From NCBI GenBank assembly GCA_017861365.1, contig JAGFXR010000007.1, forward strand, positions 1 to 64,000: a DNA stretch of 64,000 bases. The letters run 5' to 3'. Source of the stretch: Oscillospiraceae bacterium (GTDB taxonomy: Bacteria; Bacillota; Clostridia; Oscillospirales; Oscillospiraceae). The notes under the pieces are model-generated. The model had not been told where the DNA came from. It saw only the letters and a program-made list of their open reading frames with translations, and did no database searches. Both the position numbers and the translations under genes were made by a program. Within the stretch, counting starts at the first letter, position 1, and each line of letters begins with the position of its first letter. Positions 16,394-24,044 of the stretch are shown in pieces.

Positions 16394-17326
16394 TTAAAGG
16401 CCGCCAGCCCACGGCGTATCTTCGCCGCAGAGCCGCGCCATGTCGAAAGGCAGGGGCGCGGCTTTGTATATTGCTTCTCCCGTAATCGGATGAAACAGGG
16501 ACAGCCGGGCAGAATGGAGGGCGGTCCGGCCAATCACGCCGGGCTGCTCCGTGCCGTAGAGGAAATCCCCGGTGAGAGGGCAACCAAGAAAGGCCATATG
16601 CACCCTGATTTGATGGGTGCGGCCGGTCTCCAGTTCCAGCTCCACCAGACAGCGGGTGCCCATGGTCCGCACAACTCGGTAATGAGTGCGGGAAGGGGCG
16701 CCGTCCGGGCGAATTTCCCGCTTTAAAACAGATGCGTCCGCCCGTCCGATGGGGGCGTCAACCATCCCTGACAGGCTGGGCGGGCAGTGGTCGCACACCG
16801 CCAGATAGTGGCGGCGGAAGGCGTGAGTGTGCAGCTGGCGCTTTAAAACCTCCTGGGCGTGGGCATGCTTTGCCACCACCATCACGCCGGAGGTGCCGAG
16901 ATCCAGACGGTTGACAGGCCGAAAGACGAAGGGGATGCCGCGGTTTTTAAAATACGCCGCGAGAAAATTACCCAGAGTGTCGCCGTGGTGGCCCTGGCTG
17001 GGATGGACGGGAATACCGGCGGGCTTGTTTAGGATTAAAATGTCCTCATCCTCGTGGGCGATATCCAACGGGCCTTCCACAGGCGGGATGTGACCGTGCT
17101 GTCCGTCATCCAGACGGATGGAGAGAAGCTGGCCCGTCTGAGGGCGGACGTTGGTAAAGACCGGGGCGTGATCCAGCAAAATCCCGTCCGGGAGAAGCTT
17201 GGCGCGCTTAACCACGCCGGATGACAGCCCCAATTCCCGGCGCAGCAGCTCTAACGTGGTCCGCCCCGCCAGCGCGTCGGTGACCGGCAAGGTCAGCCGC
17301 CGCTGATTAGTCTCAGAATCCATCAT
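16394..17326 (-). CDS. RluA-family pseudouridine synthase
   Basis: Converts uridine to pseudouridine in rRNA or tRNA. 310 residues: S4-like N-terminus ('LLRRELGLSSGVVKRAKLL'), then the catalytic domain with 'ILNKPAGIPVHPSQGH', the active-site loop 'PVNRLDLGTSG' (catalytic Asp; Asn replaces the commoner His before Arg) and 'ETGRTHQIRVHMA'. Which uridines are modified cannot be read from sequence. GGAGGGAG precedes two tandem ATGs (17326, 17323); either could start. Confidence 0.93.
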   Translation of the reverse strand: MMDSETNQRRLTLPVTDALAGRTTLELLRRELGLSSGVVKRAKLLPDGILLDHAPVFTNVRPQTGQLLSIRLDDGQHGHIPPVEGPLDIAHEDEDILILNKPAGIPVHPSQGHHGDTLGNFLAAYFKNRGIPFVFRPVNRLDLGTSGVMVVAKHAHAQEVLKRQLHTHAFRRHYLAVCDHCPPSLSGMVDAPIGRADASVLKREIRPDGAPSRTHYRVVRTMGTRCLVELELETGRTHQIRVHMAFLGCPLTGDFLYGTEQPGVIGRTALHSARLSLFHPITGEAIYKAAPLPFDMARLCGEDTPWAGGL

Positions 17327-17360
17327 TATCTCTCCCTCCGCCTGTGTTCATAGTGTCCAT

Positions 17361-17389
17361 AGCATAGAGAATGACTGGGAAAAAGTCAA
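17361..17389 (-). promoter_or_regulatory. SigA promoter of the pseudouridine synthase gene
   Basis: Minus strand: -35 TTGACT (17384-17389), 17-base spacer, -10 TATGCT (17361-17366). It is nearly back to back with the strong plus-strand promoter at 17414. Confidence 0.7.
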
Positions 17390-17401
17390 GAAAAAATCCG
17401 G

Positions 17402-17426
17402 TATAAAATGTGCTTGACATTTTATA
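17402..17426 (+). promoter_or_regulatory. Perfect 9-bp inverted repeat overlapping a -35 box (candidate operator)
   Basis: TATAAAATG-N7-CATTTTATA. The spacer and right arm contain the TTGACA -35 of the acyl-CoA synthetase promoter, so a dimeric regulator bound here would block RNA polymerase. No regulator gene is adjacent that can be assigned to it. Confidence 0.6.
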
Positions 17427-17441
17427 ATCGGATGTTATAAT
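17414..17441 (+). promoter_or_regulatory. Strong SigA promoter of the acyl-CoA synthetase gene
   Basis: Both hexamers are perfect: TTGACA (17414-17419) and TATAAT (17436-17441), with a 16-base spacer. Confidence 0.92.
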
Positions 17442-17508
17442 GACAATAAGCTTTATATATAATTTTAATAATCACGTTATACTATCTGGGATATAAAAAA
17501 TGAAAGGA

Positions 17509-17527
17509 AATCCGCGGCACGCGGATT
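17509..17527 (+). promoter_or_regulatory. Hairpin just upstream of the start codon
   Basis: AATCCGCG/CGCGGATT, a perfect 8-bp stem with a 3-base loop. It separates AAAGGA (17504-17508) from the ATG at 17539 and could place or mask the ribosome binding site; the only other candidate site is GGGGTG right after the hairpin. Confidence 0.55.
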
Positions 17528-17538
17528 GGGGTGTCATC

Positions 17539-19179
17539 ATGGCAGTTGAAAACCTGTATCAAAAATTTTGCACAGAGGAGTTTGATGAGCGGGGTGTTTT
17601 AAACCGTTTTTCGGTTCAGTGTCCCTCACGGTTTAACTTTTCCTATGATGTCGTGGATGAAATCGCGCGGCAGGAGCCTGACCGCCGGGCCATGGTCTGG
17701 TGCAACCCGGAGGGGGAGGAACGGATCTTTACCTTTGGAGATATGAAACGCTTCAGCGACAAGACCGCCTCCATGCTGGCAGCCCGGGGCATTACCAAGG
17801 GAGACAAGGTCATGCTAATTCTCAAGCGCCATTATGAGTTCTGGTTTTCCATTCTGGCCCTGCATAAGCTGGGCGCGGTGGTGTGTCCGGCGACTCACTT
17901 GCTGACCCAGAAGGATCTGGTTTATCGGTTTGAGGCTGGAGATATCAAGGCGGTGATCTGCTCTCTGGAGGGAGAGATCAGCGACTGTGTGCTGGAGGCG
18001 GCGAAGCAATGCCCGGAGGTGCGGCTGCTGTATGGCGTTCGCGGCAAAAAAGAAGGGTTTCTGGATTTTGATTCCGAGATGGAGGTAGCGTCCGGAGAGG
18101 TGACCCGGCCGGAGCAGTCGTGCTATGACGACATGCTCATGTTCTTCACTTCTGGGACAACCGGCTACCCCAAGATGGTGATGCATGACTTTTCCTATCC
18201 GCTGGCGCATATTATCACGGCGAGGCATTGGCAGAACTGCCGTCCCGACGGCCTGCATCTGACGGTGTCCGATACCGGCTGGGGCAAAGCGGTCTGGGGA
18301 AAGCTTTACGGGCAGTGGCTGATGGCGGCCGGCATCTTTGTCTATGATTTCGATCAGTTTAGTCCCAATTCCCTGCTGGCGATGATTGAAAAATATCGTA
18401 TTACTACCTTCTGCGCCCCGCCGACCATCTACCGCTTTTTCGTCAAGGAGGGGATGAAGGGATACGACATCTCTTCCCTGGAATATGCGACCACAGCGGG
18501 GGAGCCGCTTAATCCCGAGGTATATCACCGGTTTTTGGAGCTGACGGGATTGCGGCTGATGGAGGGCTTCGGGCAAACGGAGACGACGCTGATTGCCGCC
18601 AATCTGGTGGGAATGGAGAACAAGCCCGGTTCCTTTGGAAGGAACTCGCCGCTTTACGACATGGATGTGGTGGACGGAGACGACAACTCCGCTCCCGCCG
18701 GAGTGCCGGGGGAGATTGTTCTGCGCCTGAAGCAGGATCAGCACCAGTTCGGATTGTTCTCCAATTATTATAAAGATGCGGATCTCTCCGAGCGGGTCTG
18801 CCGCAACGGCATCTACCACACCGGCGATGTTGCCTGCAAGGATGAGGACGGCTATATTTGGTATGTCAGCCGCATTGACGATGTCATCAAATCCTCCGGC
18901 TACCGTATCGGCCCCTTTGAGGTGGAGAGCGTGCTGATGGAGCATCCCGCCGTTCTGGAGTGCGCGGTGACGGGTGTGCCCCACCCCATGCGCGGGCAGG
19001 AAGTCAAGGCCACCATTGTTCTGACGAAGGGCTATTCTCCTTCAGGGGAGCTGAAAAAGGAGCTTCAGGACTATGTGAAAGAGGCCACCGCCCCGTACAA
19101 ATACCCCAGAATCATTGATTTTGTGGAGGAGCTGCCGAAAACCATCAGCGGAAAAATTCGCCGGGTGGAATTACGGTGA
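17539..19179 (+). CDS. AMP-dependent acyl-CoA synthetase (medium-chain/ACSM-like)
   Basis: Activates a carboxylic acid to its CoA thioester through an acyl-adenylate. 546 residues. Seen: P-loop-like motif 'MFFTSGTTGYPKMV', 'GWGKAVWGKLYGQW', 'TTAGEPLNPEV', 'GFGQTETT', 'YHTGDVACKDEDGY', the hinge 'SRIDDVIKSSGYRIGPFEVE' and the C-terminal catalytic Lys region 'KTISGKIRRVELR', where the protein ends promptly. Overall pattern is nearest to ACSM/medium-chain synthetases; the acid is not predictable. ATG 17539 fits the family start ('MAVENLYQKF'); ATG 17500 lacks a ribosome site. Monocistronic, with own promoter, palindrome and terminator. Confidence 0.9.
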   Translation: MAVENLYQKFCTEEFDERGVLNRFSVQCPSRFNFSYDVVDEIARQEPDRRAMVWCNPEGEERIFTFGDMKRFSDKTASMLAARGITKGDKVMLILKRHYEFWFSILALHKLGAVVCPATHLLTQKDLVYRFEAGDIKAVICSLEGEISDCVLEAAKQCPEVRLLYGVRGKKEGFLDFDSEMEVASGEVTRPEQSCYDDMLMFFTSGTTGYPKMVMHDFSYPLAHIITARHWQNCRPDGLHLTVSDTGWGKAVWGKLYGQWLMAAGIFVYDFDQFSPNSLLAMIEKYRITTFCAPPTIYRFFVKEGMKGYDISSLEYATTAGEPLNPEVYHRFLELTGLRLMEGFGQTETTLIAANLVGMENKPGSFGRNSPLYDMDVVDGDDNSAPAGVPGEIVLRLKQDQHQFGLFSNYYKDADLSERVCRNGIYHTGDVACKDEDGYIWYVSRIDDVIKSSGYRIGPFEVESVLMEHPAVLECAVTGVPHPMRGQEVKATIVLTKGYSPSGELKKELQDYVKEATAPYKYPRIIDFVEELPKTISGKIRRVELR

Positions 19180-19210
19180 TCCGATCCAAATAAAAAAGCT
19201 TGCTGAAAAG

Positions 19211-19244
19211 CCCTTCGGAGCGCAACGCCCCGGAGGGTTTTTTT
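19211..19244 (+). terminator. Rho-independent terminator of the acyl-CoA synthetase gene
   Basis: CCCTTCGG/CCGGAGGG stem (one G-U pair) followed by seven T. Confidence 0.85.
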
Positions 19245-19309
19245 CATTGGGCAATTCCGGGTACAAAATTACAGTGGATTTCCAAAATTGGTTTGTAACT
19301 TTTACGGCC

Positions 19310-19338
19310 TTGAAAAGTGTGGGAAAATGCAATAAAAT
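19310..19338 (+). promoter_or_regulatory. SigA promoter of hemW
   Basis: -35 TTGAAA (19310-19315), 17-base spacer, -10 TAAAAT (19333-19338). Confidence 0.7.
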
Positions 19339-19366
19339 AAGAGAGATAGAGAAAGGTGGGTCTAAT

Positions 19367-20560
19367 GTGGCACAAGCGCTGGGCATTTATTTACATATTC
19401 CCTTCTGTAAAAGTAAATGCGCCTATTGTGATTTCTACTCGCTGCCCGGACAGGAGGCGAGGATGGACGATTATTGCCGCGCGCTGGCGGCGCACATGGA
19501 GGAGACCGCCGCCGTGGCCGGAGGGCATGTGGTGGACACCGTCTACTTCGGCGGAGGTACGCCCAGCCTGCTGGGAAGCAAGCGTCTGCGAATGTTGCTG
19601 GATTTGCTCCGAAAACATTATCACGTCGCCAAAACCTGCGAAATTACCTTGGAGGCAAATCCGGACAGCGTGAATAAAAAGCTGGTCAAGCGTCTGCGCA
19701 GGGCGGGTGTAAACCGGATTTCGATAGGCATGCAGTCCGCCAGGGACAGTGAGCTGGAGGCTCTGGGGCGGCCGCACCGCTTTGCCCAGGTTGTGCAGGC
19801 GGTGGAGGCCATCCGGTCCGCGAAAATCAAAAACCTCAGTCTTGATCTGATGTACGGGCTGCCCGGGCAGGAGATGGAGGACTGGCGGGACACGCTGGAA
19901 CGGGCCATTGAGCTGCAGCCGGAGCACCTGTCCTGCTATGGGCTGAAGGTGGAGGAGGGAACCGCTCTGGCCAGCCGCGTGGAGGCGGGGGAGCTGCTGC
20001 CCGACGACGATCTGCAGGCGGATATGTACCTCTGCGCCGTGAAAAGGCTGGAGGAGGCCGGTTACCGGCAGTACGAGATTTCCAACTTCGCAAAGCCCGG
20101 CTTTGAGTCGCGGCACAACCTGAAATACTGGACAGGCGGGGAGTACGCAGGGTTCGGAGCCGGAGCGCACTCGGATTTTGGAGGCCGGCGCTATGCCTTT
20201 GTCCGCGACCTGGAGCAGTATATCAGGCGGGTCGCCCAAGGGGAGACGGTGGTTTCGGAAGAGGAACTGATCCCTCACGACCGGCGCTGGGGTGAGTATC
20301 TCATGCTTCGGCTGAGGACCACGCAGGGGATTGAGGGTACAGAATACCGGCGTGACTTCCGGATGAATTTCGATCCTCTGGAGCAGAAGCTGGAGGAATT
20401 TGAGGCGCGGGGCCTGAGCATAAGGGAAAACGGCCGCTGGAGGCTGACGCCCGGCGGCTTTTTGCTTTCCAATCAGATCATAGGGACACTGCTGGAATGC
20501 CAGGAGGAAGCGACGCTGGCGGATACCCTGGCGAAAATTCGCCGGGAGCGGACGACGTAA
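19367..20560 (+). CDS. hemW: HemW-type radical SAM protein (coproporphyrinogen III oxidase-like)
   Basis: HemW is a heme-chaperone relative of HemN, often annotated as oxygen-independent coproporphyrinogen oxidase. 397 residues: 'GIYLHIPFCKSKCAYCDFYS' carries the CxxxCxxC cluster motif, then 'TVYFGGGTPSLL', 'EANPDSVN', 'GVNRISIGMQS', 'LSLDLMYGLPGQ' and the C-terminal 'EYLMLRLRTTQGI'. The fourth cysteine typical of true HemN (CxxxCxxCxC) is absent: the residue after CDF is Tyr, which favours HemW. GTG start at 19367 behind GAAAGGTGG. The next gene follows 26 bases later. Confidence 0.92.
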   Translation: MAQALGIYLHIPFCKSKCAYCDFYSLPGQEARMDDYCRALAAHMEETAAVAGGHVVDTVYFGGGTPSLLGSKRLRMLLDLLRKHYHVAKTCEITLEANPDSVNKKLVKRLRRAGVNRISIGMQSARDSELEALGRPHRFAQVVQAVEAIRSAKIKNLSLDLMYGLPGQEMEDWRDTLERAIELQPEHLSCYGLKVEEGTALASRVEAGELLPDDDLQADMYLCAVKRLEEAGYRQYEISNFAKPGFESRHNLKYWTGGEYAGFGAGAHSDFGGRRYAFVRDLEQYIRRVAQGETVVSEEELIPHDRRWGEYLMLRLRTTQGIEGTEYRRDFRMNFDPLEQKLEEFEARGLSIRENGRWRLTPGGFLLSNQIIGTLLECQEEATLADTLAKIRRERTT

Positions 20561-20586
20561 CAGATACATATTTGGAGGAACATTTT

Positions 20587-23001
20587 ATGAAGCGAAACAA
20601 CCTTGGAGCACGGATTACCGCCGCCGTTTTAGCGCTTTTGCTGGCATTGCCTCAGGCGGCGCTGGCCTCCGACGCTCTGGGATGGGATATGCTGCAGCAC
20701 ACCATCACGATCGGGCAGGACACTACCATTACCGACACGAATTTCTGGAGTGATACATATTCCACCTTGCGCAGTGAGCATTACCTCAGCTATCAGCCTA
20801 CCGGCGGCGTGACGGGGCTGGTATCCTTTGGAAGCGGTGTCTACAGCAAGGCTACGCTGACGACCATGGCACGCTCGCTGGAAGCCCAGGGCTACCGGGT
20901 TCTGTGCGGCATCAACGGCGATTATTATGACAGCACTGGCGTCCCGCTGGGGATGGTGGTCACGGATGGGGTGCTGCGTTCCTCCTCCTCTTATTATTAC
21001 GCTGTGGGTTTTAACGAGGATGGCAGCGCGTTCATCGGGCAGCCCCAGCTGAAGGTGAACGCCACCTTTTTGGGGTGCACGCTGCTGCTGGCTGGGGTGA
21101 ACAAGGTTCGCACCGCCACCGACGGGTACTATCTGTTCACGGAGGATTTCGGGACGAGCACGCTGAATACCAGCGAAGGCTATGATGTGATTTTAACGCC
21201 GGTCACGGACTCGGAGGTCACCTCCGATGGGACGGACAGCGCATCGGCTGATGAGACAAGCACAGCAGCGTCCAATGATACGGACACGGACTCATCCGGG
21301 GACAGTCAGTCAACACAGCTGACCATAGGCGGTTCCGTTACCTGCACGGTGACCGCTGTCCGGCAGTCCACTGATTCCACCGAAATTCCCAAGGGAAGCT
21401 TTGTTCTGTCCATCAATTACAACAGCAACGAGTGGCTGATCAGTGAGCTCCAGTCGCTGGTGGTGGGCGATACGGTTGTATTGGACGTCAGCAGTGAGGA
21501 TTCGCGGTGGTCCCAGGCCACGGCGGCGGTTGGCGGACTGTTTCGACTGATTGAAAACGGCGTCATCAACAGCTCGCTGGACAGCGAGACCGCCTCCATG
21601 GCACAGTCGCAGGCGCCCCGCACCGCCGTTGGCGTGAAGGAGGACGGCACCGTGGTGTTTTACACCATTGACGGGCGCGAATACGGATACAGTGTCGGTG
21701 CGACCATCAAACAGGTGGCACAGCGGCTGCTGGAGCTGGGCTGCGTGGACGCGATCTCCCTGGATGGGGGAGGTTCCACTTCGTTTGACGTGACCATGCC
21801 GGACGGCACCACCACCACGGTGTTAAACAGCCCCTCCGACGGCAGCGAGCGAAGGGTGTCTAACGCGGTTTTTCTGGTGTCAAAGCTGAGTGCCACCGGA
21901 AGTTTGGGGAGTGTCTACGTCAAGTCGAGCCAGCAGCTTCTGCTCCCTGGCGCGACGGCTCAGTTTACCGCTTCGGGCGTTGATACCGCCTATTATCCCA
22001 TGAGTATTGGCGCGGCATCGTGGTCCGCGGAGGGCGGCAGTGTCGATTCCAGCGGAATTTTTACCGCGGGAAGTGTCTCAATGGACGCCGTGATTACCGC
22101 TTCCGCCACGGATGCCGCCGGGAATACGGCCAGCGGAAGCTCCACGGTGCGGGTGATCACCACGCCTACCGCCATTACCCTCTCGGACGAGTCCACAGGG
22201 CTGAGCGTATCGTCCATCAATGTGCAAGTTGGAACAACCCTGGCGCTCAAGGCGTCTGCGCTTTGGAACACCCTGGCGGTGACGGGAGATGACAGCTGCT
22301 TTACCTGGAGTGTCGACAGCACGGTAGGTACGGTGGACGCTCAAGGAAATTTTGTCGCCGGACAGACAGCGGGCACCGGAAATTTGACGATTACCGTGGG
22401 AGATAAAACAGTTACCATCCCGGTTACGGTGGAAAGAACCTCACCTTTTGTCGATACAGATGGTAATTGGGCGGAAAAATATATCATTCAGTTATATGAC
22501 TTCGGAGTAACGACCGGGGTGGACACCGATGCGGGGCTTTGCTACTATCCGTCTAAGAGTATCACTCGGGGAGAGTTTTTCCTTATGGTTGCCCGTTGGA
22601 TGGGTCTGGACACGAGCCAGTACGAAGATATTGATCTGCCCTTTGCGGATTCGGACAGCATTGCGTCCTGGGCGCTAAGCGGTGTGAAGGCGGTGTATGC
22701 CGAAGGTATTTTAACCGGCAGTGAAGAAAATGGCGCGCTTTATGCGAAAACGGACAGCGTGATTACCAGGGCGGAGGCCATGACCATTTTGGGACGCACA
22801 CTGGACGCGGCGGAGACCGCCGACCTCTCCAGCTATGCCGACGCAGCCGATGTTCCCACATGGGCGGCTTCCTACGTGCAGACTCTGGTTGCCGCAGGGA
22901 TCATCAATGGGGACGATACCGGCAAACTCAACCCCAACGCCAACATCACCCGGGCTGAGGTGGCGAAGATTCTGGTCACCATGACAGAGCAGGGAGAGTA
23001 A
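20587..23001 (+). CDS. Secreted phosphodiester glycosidase (NAGPA domain) with SLH domains
   Basis: An 804-residue surface protein. Signal peptide at 1 to ~26 (Lys/Arg, then 'AAVLALLLALPQAALA'). The NAGPA/phosphodiester-glycosidase domain (about 75-430) shows 'GINGDYYDSTGVPLGMVV', 'RTAVGVKEDGTVVFYTIDGR' and 'DAISLDGGGSTSFDV'; it is interrupted by a Ser/Thr/Asp-rich insertion (~210-240). Then come bacterial Ig-like segments (~440-615) and three SLH repeats (~620-800; 'ITRGEFFLMVARWMG', 'ITRAEAMTILGRTL', 'ITRAEVAKILVTM') that would anchor it to pyruvylated wall polymer. Family activity is uncovering or cleaving sugar phosphodiesters; the target here is unknown. GGAGG before ATG 20587. Confidence 0.9.
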   Translation: MKRNNLGARITAAVLALLLALPQAALASDALGWDMLQHTITIGQDTTITDTNFWSDTYSTLRSEHYLSYQPTGGVTGLVSFGSGVYSKATLTTMARSLEAQGYRVLCGINGDYYDSTGVPLGMVVTDGVLRSSSSYYYAVGFNEDGSAFIGQPQLKVNATFLGCTLLLAGVNKVRTATDGYYLFTEDFGTSTLNTSEGYDVILTPVTDSEVTSDGTDSASADETSTAASNDTDTDSSGDSQSTQLTIGGSVTCTVTAVRQSTDSTEIPKGSFVLSINYNSNEWLISELQSLVVGDTVVLDVSSEDSRWSQATAAVGGLFRLIENGVINSSLDSETASMAQSQAPRTAVGVKEDGTVVFYTIDGREYGYSVGATIKQVAQRLLELGCVDAISLDGGGSTSFDVTMPDGTTTTVLNSPSDGSERRVSNAVFLVSKLSATGSLGSVYVKSSQQLLLPGATAQFTASGVDTAYYPMSIGAASWSAEGGSVDSSGIFTAGSVSMDAVITASATDAAGNTASGSSTVRVITTPTAITLSDESTGLSVSSINVQVGTTLALKASALWNTLAVTGDDSCFTWSVDSTVGTVDAQGNFVAGQTAGTGNLTITVGDKTVTIPVTVERTSPFVDTDGNWAEKYIIQLYDFGVTTGVDTDAGLCYYPSKSITRGEFFLMVARWMGLDTSQYEDIDLPFADSDSIASWALSGVKAVYAEGILTGSEENGALYAKTDSVITRAEAMTILGRTLDAAETADLSSYADAADVPTWAASYVQTLVAAGIINGDDTGKLNPNANITRAEVAKILVTMTEQGE

Positions 23002-23105
23002 GGCGAGAAGGTTCGGCATGGATGTAAAGGAATAGAGCTTTCGAGTATATCATTGAAATATTTTTCATGAATCAGGGCATCCTACCAAAAAAGGAGGTTT
23101 TGAAC

Positions 23106-23558
23106 ATGAAGGATATGTCAAATCAGGAATACAGTCGGTATGTTGAAAGCAAGGCGAAGCCGTCTCCCATCGGGAAGAATTGCCTGTTGGCGTTCCTGGT
23201 GGGAGGCGCTATCTGCACACTAGGGCAGGCGCTCTCGCAGGTTTATCAAATGTGGGGACTGCCAAAGGATGAAGCGGGTACGGCGGTTTCCATGACGCTG
23301 ATTTTCCTGGCCGCGCTTTTTACCGGACTGGGATTGTTCGACAATTTGGCAAAGTATGCAGGGGCGGGTACGCTGGTGCCCATTACGGGATTTGCAAACG
23401 CCATGGCGGCTCCTGCGCTGGAATTTAAAAGCGAGGGACTGATCACCGGAACAGGTGCGAAGCTCTTTACTGTCGCTGGACCCGTGCTGGTTTATGGAAT
23501 TGGAACGTCAATTGTGTATGGAATCTTCTTTTTTATTTGGAAAAGTATAGCAAGTTAA
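23106..23558 (+). CDS. spoVAC: Stage V sporulation protein AC
   Basis: Inner-membrane channel component for dipicolinic acid movement in forming and germinating spores. 150 residues with 'SPIGKNCLLAFLVGGAICTLGQ' near the N-terminus and about four hydrophobic segments, as in SpoVAC. ATG 23106 has a perfect AAAGGAGG site. The expected partners spoVAD and spoVAE(b) do not follow; the next 480 bases are gene-free and the next gene is on the other strand. A GAATA-N16-CATTGAA pair upstream is a weak SigG-like promoter candidate only. Confidence 0.88.
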   Translation: MKDMSNQEYSRYVESKAKPSPIGKNCLLAFLVGGAICTLGQALSQVYQMWGLPKDEAGTAVSMTLIFLAALFTGLGLFDNLAKYAGAGTLVPITGFANAMAAPALEFKSEGLITGTGAKLFTVAGPVLVYGIGTSIVYGIFFFIWKSIAS

Positions 23559-23595
23559 AAAGTTATAATTAATTAGTTAATTTCAATAAAAAGTA

Positions 23596-23624
23596 TTGAC
23601 AAAACAGAAAATCATCTGTACAAT
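23596..23624 (+). promoter_or_regulatory. Strong SigA promoter after spoVAC
   Basis: -35 TTGACA (23596-23601), 17-base spacer, -10 TACAAT (23619-23624). No long gene lies downstream on this strand, only the structured region up to the terminator at 23952. Confidence 0.88.
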
Positions 23625-23651
23625 AAGGACAGAAAGGAAGAGGTGAGTCCC

Positions 23652-23714
23652 ATGGGCCAGTCAACTTCACCCCGGCTTTTCCCAGCTTATCGGATGAGTG
23701 CCTGCATCGCTTGA
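23652..23714 (+). CDS. Possible 20-residue peptide within the transcript
   Basis: ATG 23652 preceded by GAGGTGA (7-base region), reading MGQSTSPRLFPAYRMSACIA and then TGA. It is the first ATG of the predicted transcript. No family recognised. Coding is plausible from the ribosome site alone; a chance ORF is equally possible. Confidence 0.25.
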   Translation: MGQSTSPRLFPAYRMSACIA

Positions 23715-23919
23715 CGTTCGGTTCGTTTCAAACATCTAAACCGTCGCTTCCATCGCATCTCACTATGAAGTGAGCCATAGGGAGAAGGGCTGAAACAAGT
23801 TTGCCCTCCTGTTGAACAGCAGATTCAGAAGGACGGGAAACGCATTTACCCTGAGCATCAAACAGGCAGGTAAACCGAAGAAAGAGCAGGTAAATTGAAT
23901 TTGGAGACGGAACAGAATT

Positions 23920-23952
23920 AACCCCCCATTCGCGTTGGACGAATGGGGGGTT
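23920..23952 (+). terminator. Rho-independent terminator of the candidate RNA
   Basis: Perfect 13-bp stem AACCCCCCATTCG/CGAATGGGGGGTT with a 7-base loop, followed by GCTGTTTTG. Confidence 0.85.
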
Positions 23953-24005
23953 GCTGTTTTGAAACGCGCATGGGAGTGCCGCTGACAAGCAACAGATTTA
24001 TGTGA

Positions 24006-24041
24006 CCCCTCCACCATGGATGCTTTTTCATGGCGGAGGGG
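24006..24041. terminator. Hairpin 3' of the alpha/beta hydrolase gene
   Basis: CCCCTCCACCATG/CATGGCGGAGGGG with one mismatch and a T-rich loop. There is no clean T tract on the minus strand, so termination is likely but not certain. Confidence 0.6.
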
Positions 24042-24044
24042 TTC

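Larger units (their letters stand above)
23631..23960 (+). ncRNA. Candidate stand-alone noncoding RNA, about 330 nt, unidentified
   Basis: Bounded by a strong promoter (23596-23624) and a 13-bp intrinsic terminator (23920-23952). Local hairpins: CTCACT-ATGA-AGTGAG (23759-23774), AGGGC/GCCCT, and TTTACC/GGTAAA (23845-23874); GCAGGTAAA occurs twice, 24 bases apart start to start. A 20-codon ORF with a GAGGTGA site starts at 23652 (see separate entry), so it may instead be a peptide-coding or dual-function transcript. I could not match it to RNase P RNA, tmRNA, SRP RNA, a T-box or common riboswitches; none of their signature sequences are present. Confidence 0.55.

Noticed and set aside
16394-17326. 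Asn for His in the RluA active-site loop (NRLD) as loss of function
   Set aside because: The catalytic Asp and the TSG and GRTHQIRVH motifs are intact, and NRLD is common in Firmicutes RluA-type enzymes.
23631-23960. Identity as RNase P RNA, tmRNA, SRP RNA, 6S RNA or a T-box
   Set aside because: Hallmarks such as GAAAGUCC/ACAGA pairs, a tRNA-Ala-like end, GGAAGCAGCA or AGGGUGGUACCGCG were not found. No long rod-like fold with a central bubble is evident.
23728-23988. 86-codon minus-strand frame over the candidate RNA
   Set aside because: It starts inside the region of the terminator stem, has no ribosome site and no recognisable family. The promoter and terminator of the region point to the other strand.
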